DNA of 7,719 nucleotides from Defluviitaleaceae bacterium. GTDB lineage: Bacteria; Bacillota; Clostridia; Lachnospirales; WRAX01. The position numbers were made by a program, and so were the translations under genes. Positions 1 through 4,816 of this stretch are shown one piece after another (position 1 is the stretch's first letter; each line of letters starts with the position of its first letter). The DNA is taken from contig WQSI01000055.1 in assembly GCA_009787945.1 (NCBI GenBank), positions 1 to 7,719 on the forward strand, given 5' to 3'. The notes beneath the pieces were generated by a model. The model did no database searches. It saw only the letters and a list, made by a program, of their open reading frames with translations, and was not told where the DNA came from.

Positions 1-1347
1 CCGCCACTGGCGCACCTTATCCGTGTTTTTGCCCCGCAAAACGTCCACTATGGTGGTTGTGCCGAAGGTTTGCCCCTTGTTTTCCATGCGGGCAACACAG
101 GATATAATTTTTTGAGCATCTATTGTAATATCAGCCTCTTCAAATTCTGATGAACAGTTGCCGCAGTTGCCGCATTTGCTCTCAGGGCTTTCACCAAAAT
201 ATTCTAAAATATGCCCTCGCAGGCATTTGTGGGTATGGCAATAGCCGCGCATTTGGTTAAGGCGGTGGATTTTAGACTGCAATTCTTGCGGGCTTGTTGT
301 GCCGCGGGCTTCTTCAATAAAAAACATATGGGTTGCATAGTCCTTTTCCCCGTAAAACATCAAGCAGTCAGCAGGCGCGCCATCCCGACCCGCCCTGCCC
401 GCTTCTTGATAATACGCCTCAATGTCCTTAGGCATATTGTAATGAACCACAAAAGAAACATTGGACTTGTCAATCCCCATGCCAAAGGCGTTTGTCGCCA
501 CCATTATAGGGGCGCGGTCATACAAAAAGTCATCTTGGTTTTTCGCTCGTTCGCCATCTGCAAGCCCTGCGTGGTAGCGGGTGACAGAATATCCCAGTTT
601 GCTTAGGTTTACATGAACCCGCTCCACATCCTTACGGGTAGAGCAGTATATAATGCCAGAGGCGTGCTGGTTTTTGTTGGATAAAAAGCTTGCCAAGGCT
701 CTGGATTTGGAATGGGGATGCTGCACATCAAAAGAGAGGTTAGGGCGGTCAAACCCCGAAATCATCACATTTGGGGTCTTTAGTTTAAGTTTGTCCAAAA
801 TATCCTCCCGCACACGTGGGGTTGCGGTGGCGGTGAAGGCGGCTATTGTAGGACGGGTTTGCAAATGGGCAATGAAGCTGGGGATTGTTGTGTAGCTTGG
901 GCGAAAATCTTGCCCCCATTGGGATATGCAATGGGCTTCATCCACAGCAATTAAAGGGATTTTAGCCCCATGGCAAAAATAAAGAAAATCCGATGCCATC
1001 AGACGCTCTGGCGCAACATAAATCAGCTTATAAGCCCCGTTTTCTGCGTTTTCTAGGGCTTTTGCCATTTGGCGTTCCGTTAGGGTAGAGTTTAGAAAGG
1101 CGGCAGGTATTCCCGACTGGTTAAGGGCATTAACTTGGTCTTTCATCAAGGAAATTAAAGGGGAAACCACAATGGTCACGCCATCAAGAAGCATTGTAGG
1201 CACTTGAAAGCAGATAGATTTGCCCGCCCCCGTAGGCATAATGCCAAGGACATCTCCCCCCGCTAAAATGTCGGTTATAAGCTCTTCCTGCCCATATCTA
1301 AAACTGTCATATCCGAAATATTTTTTCAAAACATCTGTTGCAACCAA
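1..1347 (-). CDS. recQ: ATP-dependent DNA helicase RecQ (3' part beyond the window)
   Basis: This is a superfamily 2 DNA helicase that unwinds DNA 3'-to-5' using ATP in recombination and replication repair in the cytoplasm (family knowledge). 449 residues are visible. The Q motif region contains YFGYDSFRYGQEE (residues 10-22). Walker A is MPTGAGKS (37-44). Walker B is DEAH (136-139), followed by the RecQ aromatic-rich loop SQWGQDFRP (142-150). Motif VI is QEAGRAGRDG (314-323). The RQC zinc site has Cys375, Cys392, Cys395 and Cys398, with the same C-x16-C-x2-C-x2-C spacing as E. coli RecQ. The winged-helix region has begun when the window ends, so whether an HRDC domain follows is unknown. The start is TTG at 1347, chosen because an AGGGGGA ribosome binding site lies 6 bases upstream. 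An in-frame GTG at 1371 lies upstream of that site and at the edge of the predicted promoter. No frameshift is seen in the parts of the frame re-read from the bases. Confidence 0.97.
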   Translation of the reverse strand, partial: MVATDVLKKYFGYDSFRYGQEELITDILAGGDVLGIMPTGAGKSICFQVPTMLLDGVTIVVSPLISLMKDQVNALNQSGIPAAFLNSTLTERQMAKALENAENGAYKLIYVAPERLMASDFLYFCHGAKIPLIAVDEAHCISQWGQDFRPSYTTIPSFIAHLQTRPTIAAFTATATPRVREDILDKLKLKTPNVMISGFDRPNLSFDVQHPHSKSRALASFLSNKNQHASGIIYCSTRKDVERVHVNLSKLGYSVTRYHAGLADGERAKNQDDFLYDRAPIMVATNAFGMGIDKSNVSFVVHYNMPKDIEAYYQEAGRAGRDGAPADCLMFYGEKDYATHMFFIEEARGTTSPQELQSKIHRLNQMRGYCHTHKCLRGHILEYFGESPESKCGNCGNCSSEFEEADITIDAQKIISCVARMENKGQTFGTTTIVDVLRGKNTDKVRQWR

Positions 1348-1353
1348 AATAAA

Positions 1354-1360
1354 TCCCCCT
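1354..1360 (-). promoter_or_regulatory. Ribosome binding site of recQ
   Basis: The minus strand reads AGGGGGA, 6 bases before the TTG at 1347. It decides the start: the only other upstream in-frame candidate, GTG at 1371, would place this site inside the coding region. Confidence 0.75.
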
Positions 1361-1371
1361 TTGCAAATCAC

Positions 1372-1400
1372 ATTCTACCACAAAATCCCCCTTTTGTCTA
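1372..1400 (-). promoter_or_regulatory. Predicted sigma-A type promoter of recQ
   Basis: On the minus strand, TAGACA (1400-1395, one mismatch to TTGACA) is separated by 17 bases from TAGAAT (1377-1372, one mismatch to TATAAT). A TG dinucleotide one base before the -10 box makes it an extended -10. Transcription would begin near 1365, giving a leader of about 18 bases before the TTG start. The -35 box lies two bases from the end of the inverted-repeat element at 1403-1525. This is a prediction by eye from consensus. Confidence 0.65.
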
Positions 1401-1442
1401 TAAGGGTGTGTTGATTAATTCAAAATTTTTGCGTAGGTACTC

Positions 1443-1463
1443 TGATTTTGCAACGCAAAATCA
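1443..1463. repeat. Hairpin 1 inside the inverted-repeat element
   Basis: TGATTTTGC (1443-1451) and GCAAAATCA (1455-1463) form a perfect 9-bp stem around the loop AAC. Stem length and loop size match those of hairpin 2 exactly, although the sequence differs. Confidence 0.85.
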
Positions 1464-1473
1464 AGGGAAACCG

Positions 1474-1494
1474 TGTGGTTGCGCAGCAACCACA
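1474..1494. repeat. Hairpin 2 inside the inverted-repeat element
   Basis: TGTGGTTGC (1474-1482) and GCAACCACA (1486-1494) form a perfect 9-bp stem around the loop GCA. It ends exactly where the inner edge of the outer stem begins at 1495, so it would stack coaxially on the outer stem. It is GC-rich compared with hairpin 1. Confidence 0.85.
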
Positions 1495-1525
1495 GCAAAA
1501 ATTTTTTCATTATTCAACACACCCT

Positions 1526-1600
1526 ACAATCAAAATCATTTTAGTAAAAATGGAGTAAACGAGAGTAAAAAAGAGATTTAACGCTAAATTTTTTATTATC
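1526..1600. other. AT-rich spacer upstream of the groES promoter
   Basis: This is an A/T-rich stretch with no reading frame. It contains a short near-repeat (GAGTAAACGA then GAGTAAAAAA) and a weak 5-bp hairpin ATTTA/TAAAT followed by a T run (around 1576-1595), too weak to call a terminator. It could serve as an UP-element-like region for the chaperonin promoter, but nothing specific supports that. Confidence 0.4.
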
Positions 1601-1631
1601 TTGCAAATGCGGCTGAAATCACCATTTGCAA
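1601..1631. promoter_or_regulatory. Perfect inverted repeat covering the groES -35 box
   Basis: TTGCAAATG (1601-1609) and CATTTGCAA (1623-1631) are perfect 9-base inverted halves, 13 bases apart. The right half contains the predicted -35 hexamer TTGCAA (1626-1631). The placement is what a repressor or activator operator would have. It does not match CIRCE or the CtsR heptad repeat. A related octamer, TTGCAAAT, lies at 1361-1368 beside the recQ start site. The same motif also occurs inside coding sequence (859-867 and 3387-3395), so chance is possible. Confidence 0.4.
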
Positions 1632-1653
1632 TATCGCCTATATTTGGTAAAAT
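1626..1653 (+). promoter_or_regulatory. Predicted sigma-A promoter of groES-groEL
   Basis: TTGCAA (1626-1631) and TAAAAT (1648-1653, one mismatch to TATAAT) are 16 bases apart. Transcription should start near 1659-1660, just ahead of the CIRCE element, which is the standard geometry for HrcA repression. The leader would be about 69 bases. Confidence 0.7.
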
Positions 1654-1664
1654 AGGTAATGTTG

Positions 1665-1691
1665 TTAGCACTTGATTATGGAGAGTGCTAA
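1665..1691. promoter_or_regulatory. CIRCE operator (HrcA binding site)
   Basis: TTAGCACTT (1665-1673), a 9-base spacer (1674-1682) and GAGTGCTAA (1683-1691) match the CIRCE consensus of TTAGCACTC, nine bases, GAGTGCTAA. The only deviation is the last base of the left arm. CIRCE is bound by the heat-shock repressor HrcA, whose activity depends on GroE. Here it lies between the promoter and groES, so the operon is predicted to be induced when chaperonin is titrated by unfolded protein. hrcA itself is not in the window. Confidence 0.95.
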
Positions 1692-1728
1692 TGTATTCAT
1701 GTATAGTAAAATCTTAGGAGGTAAATCC

Positions 1729-2013
1729 ATGAAATTAAAGCCCATTGCGGACAGAGTTGTCCTCAAGCATTTGGAAGCCGAAGAAACCACAAAAGGCGGC
1801 ATAATTTTAACTAGCAAATCCCAGGAAAAACCACAGGAAGCCGAGGTTGTGGCTGTTGGGCCTGGCGGCATGGTTGACGGCAAAGAAATTAAAATGGAAG
1901 TTGCTGTTGGAGATAAGGTAATTTATTCCAAATATGCTGGCACAGAAGTTAAGCATGGCGATGAAGAGTATATGATAGTAAAACATAATGACATTTTAGC
2001 GATTGTAGGTTAG
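1729..2013 (+). CDS. groES: Co-chaperonin GroES (10 kDa)
   Basis: This is the heptameric lid of the GroEL chaperonin, which closes the folding chamber in the cytoplasm. The 94-residue protein has the normal family length and opens MKLKPIADRVVLK, the conserved Cpn10 N-terminus. A mobile-loop region EAEETTKGGIILTS lies near residues 16-29, and GDKVIYSKYAGTEV near 64-77. The C-terminus IVKHNDILAIVG is typical. The start is ATG 1729, because AGGAGGT (1716-1722) sits 6 bases upstream. An in-frame ATG at 1672 would run the reading frame through CIRCE and is rejected. The TAG stop (2011-2013) overlaps the groEL ribosome binding site, and only 13 bases separate the genes, indicating one operon under HrcA/CIRCE control. 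Confidence 0.98.
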   Translation: MKLKPIADRVVLKHLEAEETTKGGIILTSKSQEKPQEAEVVAVGPGGMVDGKEIKMEVAVGDKVIYSKYAGTEVKHGDEEYMIVKHNDILAIVG

Positions 2014-2026
2014 GGAGGAAATTATA

Positions 2027-3646
2027 ATGGCAAAGGAAATTAAATTCGGAATTGATGCCAGAAACGCCATGGAAATCGGCGTTAACAAATTGGCAGACAC
2101 TGTAAAAATCACCCTTGGACCTAAAGGGCGCAATGTTGTTTTGGACAAAAAATACGGCACGCCGCTTATTACCAATGACGGCGTTACCATTGCTAAAGAA
2201 ATTGAGCTGGAGTGCGCTTTTGAAAACTTAGGCGCGCAAATTGTTAAAGAAGCCGCCACAAAAACCAACGATTTGGCAGGTGACGGCACAACCACTGCTG
2301 TTGTTTTGGCTCAAGCAATGGTTAGCGAAGGCTTGAAAAATATTGCCGCTGGTGCAAACCCGATTATTTTGCGCCGTGGTATGCAAAAGGCGACTGACAC
2401 AGCGGTTGAAGCAATTAAGGCTACAATCCAAGCTGTTGACGGCAAAAACCACATTGCCCGTGTTGCAGCCATTTCTGGCGGTGACGAGGAAGTGGGAGCA
2501 ATGGTTGCCGAAGCCATGGAAAAAGTTACCGCTGATGGCGTTATCACCATCGAAGAAAGCCGCACCATGAACACTGAGCTTGAGCTTGTTGAAGGTATGC
2601 AGTTTGACCGTGGCTATTTGTCTGCCTACATGGCGACAGACATGGAAAAAATGGTAGCAACCCTTGACAACCCGCACATTTTGATTACCGACAAAAAGAT
2701 TTCAAATATACAGGACATTTTGCCGCTTTTGGAGCAAATTGTTCAAACTGGCGCAAAGCTTCTCATTATTGCTGACGATGTTGAAGGTGAAGCTTTGACC
2801 ACCCTTGTTCTTAACAAGTTGCGCGGCACATTCACCTGTGTTGCTGTGAAAGCCCCAGGCTTTGGCGACCGCAAAAAAGCAATGCTTGAGGATATTGCCA
2901 TCCTTACTGGCGGGCGTGTTATCACCGAAGAGCTTGGTTTGGACTTGAAAGAAGCCACTCCAGACATGCTAGGCCGTGCCAAGTCTGTCCGTGTTGAGAA
3001 GGAAAACACTATCATTGTTGGCGGCGAAGGCGACAAAGGCGGAATTGATGCCCGTGTAGGTCAGCTGAAAATGCAAATCGAAGAGTGTACATCCGAATTT
3101 GACAAAGAGAAGCTTCAAGAGCGTTTGGCGAAAATGGCTGGAGGTGTTGCCGTTGTTAAAGTTGGCGCACCAACGGAAACCGAGCTAAAAGAGAAAAAGC
3201 TTCGCATGGAGGACGCTTTAGCAGCAACCCGCGCAGCAACAGAAGAAGGCATTGTTGCAGGAGGCGGCGCGTCCTATATCCACGCTTCTAAAAAGGTTCG
3301 CGAGGTTATGGACAGCTTAACTGGCGACGAGAAAACAGGAGCAAGTATCATTTTGAAGGCTTTGGAAGCTCCTATGCGCCAAATTGTTGCAAATGCAGGG
3401 CTTGAAGGCTCTGTGGTCGTCAACAAAGTGTTGGAAAGCCCCGCAGGCGTTGGCTTCAACGCCCTTACGGACGAATATGTAAATATGGTTGACGCAGGCA
3501 TCATCGACCCTGCGAAAGTAACCCGCTCTGCTTTGCAACACGCCAATTCTGTGGCTTCTACCCTACTTACCACGGAAAGCGTTGTTGCTGACATTCCAGA
3601 GCCAGAGCCAGCTATGCCCGCTGGCGGTGGAATGGGAATGATGTAG
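2027..3646 (+). CDS. groEL: Chaperonin GroEL (60 kDa)
   Basis: This is the ATP-driven double-ring chaperonin that folds cytosolic proteins with GroES. At 539 residues it has the normal bacterial length. The equatorial ATP site shows TLGPKG (29-34) and GDGTTT (85-90, with the conserved Asp86). The apical domain carries YLSAY, within the peptide- and GroES-binding face, and KAPGFGDRRK-like KAPGFGDRKK. The chaperonin signature reads AATEEGIVAGGG, preceded by MEDALAATRA with the conserved catalytic Asp. The C-terminus is a short Gly/Met tail, PAGGGMGMM, as in cavity-facing GroEL tails. ECAFENLGAQ replaces the commoner EDPFENMGAQ, a minor variation. The start ATG 2027 follows AGGGAGG (2012-2018). 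A strong terminator closes the operon 21 bases after the stop. Confidence 0.99.
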   Translation: MAKEIKFGIDARNAMEIGVNKLADTVKITLGPKGRNVVLDKKYGTPLITNDGVTIAKEIELECAFENLGAQIVKEAATKTNDLAGDGTTTAVVLAQAMVSEGLKNIAAGANPIILRRGMQKATDTAVEAIKATIQAVDGKNHIARVAAISGGDEEVGAMVAEAMEKVTADGVITIEESRTMNTELELVEGMQFDRGYLSAYMATDMEKMVATLDNPHILITDKKISNIQDILPLLEQIVQTGAKLLIIADDVEGEALTTLVLNKLRGTFTCVAVKAPGFGDRKKAMLEDIAILTGGRVITEELGLDLKEATPDMLGRAKSVRVEKENTIIVGGEGDKGGIDARVGQLKMQIEECTSEFDKEKLQERLAKMAGGVAVVKVGAPTETELKEKKLRMEDALAATRAATEEGIVAGGGASYIHASKKVREVMDSLTGDEKTGASIILKALEAPMRQIVANAGLEGSVVVNKVLESPAGVGFNALTDEYVNMVDAGIIDPAKVTRSALQHANSVASTLLTTESVVADIPEPEPAMPAGGGMGMM

Positions 3647-3667
3647 ATACATTAATAACAATACTAC

Positions 3668-3710
3668 GCCAAAACCATTGTTGCTGTGCTTCAATGGTTT
3701 TGGCATTTTT
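3668..3710 (+). terminator. Intrinsic terminator of groES-groEL
   Basis: GCCAAAACCATTG (3668-3680) and CAATGGTTTTGGC (3692-3704) form a perfect 13-bp stem with an 11-base loop, followed by ATTTTT (3705-3710). This is a rho-independent terminator in the + direction. It ends directly at the ribosome binding site of the next gene. Confidence 0.9.
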
Positions 3711-3718
3711 AAAAGGAG
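3711..3718 (+). promoter_or_regulatory. Ribosome binding site of the beta-lactamase-fold gene
   Basis: AAAAGGAG lies directly after the groEL terminator T tract and 9 bases before TTG 3728. It rules out the TTG at 3719, which would touch the site with no spacing. Confidence 0.8.
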
Positions 3719-3727
3719 TTGGTAACG

Positions 3728-4771
3728 TTGAAAAAGGTTTTTGCCGATATATTTGAAAAATGGTTGGCAAGTGAAGAAGGCGAGGGCTTTTGGGGTGTTT
3801 TTTCTGCAAAAAATGCCGAAGGCGTGATTTATCAACGCGCCCTGGGCTACCGCTGTCGCAAGAAGGAGCTTGAAAACCAACTGGATACATCATTTGGAAT
3901 TGCTTCAGGCACAAAGCTGTTTACTGGTTTATCCGTCTGCAAACTGGTTGACCAAGGCAAGCTATCCCTTGATGACAAAATTTGGAATATTCTTGGTAAA
4001 GATTTAGGGCGAGTTAATAAATCTATTACAATACGTCATCTGCTAACCCATACTTCAGGTGTAGGCGATTATGTAGATGAAGAATGGGAAGATTTTGACG
4101 AAAAAATGGAAGAGTTGCGCAAAAAATACCCCGTTAATTTGTGGACAAACCTTGACTATTATTTACAAATGATAACCCCTTTACCTCCTAAATTTGAGCC
4201 TGGGGAAAGATATGGATACTCTAATTCAGGGTTTATTTTGCTGGGTTTGGCAGTGGAAGCCGTCAGCGGTATCAGTTATCAAAGATATGTTCAAGAGAAT
4301 ATCATAGAGCCTTTAGGAATGGTTCACACTGGTTTTTACAATATGACACAATTGCCCGAAAATGTAGCCATAGGCTATATGGTAGACGAGGATACAGGCG
4401 AGTTTACGGAAAATACGGACATTATGTCTGTTATCGGTGGCTCGGATGGGGGCATTTTTTCCACGGCAGATGATTTAGATGCCCTTTGGCGCGGCATTTT
4501 TGCCCACAAAATACTATCAGCAGATATGACCGAAAACTTCTTAAAAGCCCATGTCACCATTGACGAAGAAGAAGGGGAAAGCTACGGTCTTGGCTCTTTC
4601 CGCTATGACGAGGACGGCGGCAAAGTGCTGCATTTCGGAGTTGGCTTCGACAGTGGCGTTGGTTTTTCAACGGCCTATCACCCAAAAACAGCCACAACCA
4701 TTACAGCCACCAGCAATAACGAAGTATGGCCTTTTGACTTGATTGCAGAAGCTTTTCAAAAATTAGGCTAA
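3728..4771 (+). CDS. Serine hydrolase of the beta-lactamase/PBP4-like family (class C fold)
   Basis: This 347-residue enzyme has the DD-peptidase/class C beta-lactamase fold. The nucleophile motif is S-G-T-K (Ser60, Lys63), the second motif is Y-S-N (Tyr164-Asn166) and the third is H-F-G (His302-Gly304), in place of the K-T-G of true beta-lactamases. Other family marks are RHLLTHTSGV, EPGERYGYSNSGF, and a glycine-rich stretch ending GGIFSTADDL. In this family HxG occurs in esterases, D-aminopeptidases and uncharacterised hydrolases, so antibiotic hydrolysis should not be assumed. The N-terminus MKKVFADIFEKWL is followed by no hydrophobic segment, so the protein looks cytosolic. The start TTG 3728 is set by the ribosome binding site 9 bases upstream. 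No room for a promoter exists between the groEL terminator and this gene, so expression may come from terminator read-through or an unseen promoter within the groEL 3' end. The substrate is unknown. Confidence 0.88.
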   Translation: MKKVFADIFEKWLASEEGEGFWGVFSAKNAEGVIYQRALGYRCRKKELENQLDTSFGIASGTKLFTGLSVCKLVDQGKLSLDDKIWNILGKDLGRVNKSITIRHLLTHTSGVGDYVDEEWEDFDEKMEELRKKYPVNLWTNLDYYLQMITPLPPKFEPGERYGYSNSGFILLGLAVEAVSGISYQRYVQENIIEPLGMVHTGFYNMTQLPENVAIGYMVDEDTGEFTENTDIMSVIGGSDGGIFSTADDLDALWRGIFAHKILSADMTENFLKAHVTIDEEEGESYGLGSFRYDEDGGKVLHFGVGFDSGVGFSTAYHPKTATTITATSNNEVWPFDLIAEAFQKLG

Positions 4772-4816
4772 CAAAAAATCCGTTGCATATTGATTTCTGC
4801 AACGGATTTTTTGTTA
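4769..4816. terminator. Bidirectional intrinsic terminator between convergent genes
   Basis: Positions 4769-4787 and 4798-4816 are perfect 19-base inverted repeats around a 10-base loop. The core is ATCCGTTGCA/TGCAACGGAT, with an A6 tract on the left and a T6 tract on the right. Either strand therefore gives a GC-containing hairpin followed by U-rich RNA. The first three bases are the TAA stop of the + strand gene and the last three are the reverse complement of the TAA stop of the minus-strand gene, so it forms the whole intergenic space. Confidence 0.93.

Larger units (their letters stand above)
1403..1525. mobile_element. MITE-like 123-bp inverted-repeat element with two internal hairpins
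   Basis: The ends AGGGTGTGTTGA (1403-1414) and TCAACACACCCT (1514-1525) are perfect 12-base inverted repeats. With interruptions, the pairing continues inward to 1432 and 1495: TAAT with ATTA (1416-1419/1509-1512), AAAA with TTTT (1422-1425/1503-1506) and TTTTTGC with GCAAAAA (1426-1432/1495-1501), about 27 of 30 positions in all. Two perfect hairpins with 9-bp stems and 3-base loops lie inside, separated by 10 bases. As a single strand it would fold into a three-way junction. There is no reading frame of note. The architecture resembles a non-autonomous miniature element mobilised in trans, but that is inference. A clean target-site duplication is not visible: TA occurs at both edges (1401-1402 and 1525-1526) but offset by one base relative to the repeats. 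A structured non-coding RNA or a double terminator remain alternatives. Confidence 0.6.

Noticed and set aside
211..895. Plus-strand open frames opposite recQ, and other open frames opposite groEL, LysM-G5 and SLH genes
   Set aside because: They lie antisense to or out of frame with strongly supported genes, and their translations show no recognisable domain.
1345..1371. GTG at 1371 as the recQ start
   Set aside because: It abuts the predicted -10 box and lies upstream of the good ribosome binding site that serves TTG 1347.
1401..1526. TA target-site duplication at the ends of the inverted-repeat element
   Set aside because: TA is present at both edges but offset by one base relative to the terminal repeats, so it cannot be claimed as a clean duplication.
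1570..1597. Terminator-like ATTTA/TAAAT hairpin with a T run
   Set aside because: The stem is only five A/T pairs, too weak to terminate transcription.
1672..1728. In-frame upstream extension of groES starting at ATG 1672
   Set aside because: It would translate through the CIRCE operator and lacks a ribosome binding site. ATG 1729 has AGGAGGT at the correct distance and the family-standard N-terminus.
1532..1728. CtsR operator ahead of groES
   Set aside because: No tandem GGTCAAA-type heptads are present; only CIRCE is supported.
3719..3727. TTG at 3719 as the hydrolase start
   Set aside because: It touches the AAGGAG site with no spacing; TTG 3728 has 9 bases.
3728..4771. Antibiotic-resistance beta-lactamase
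   Set aside because: The third motif is HFG, not KTG, and there is no export signal. The fold is shared by many esterases and peptidases, so resistance is not supported.
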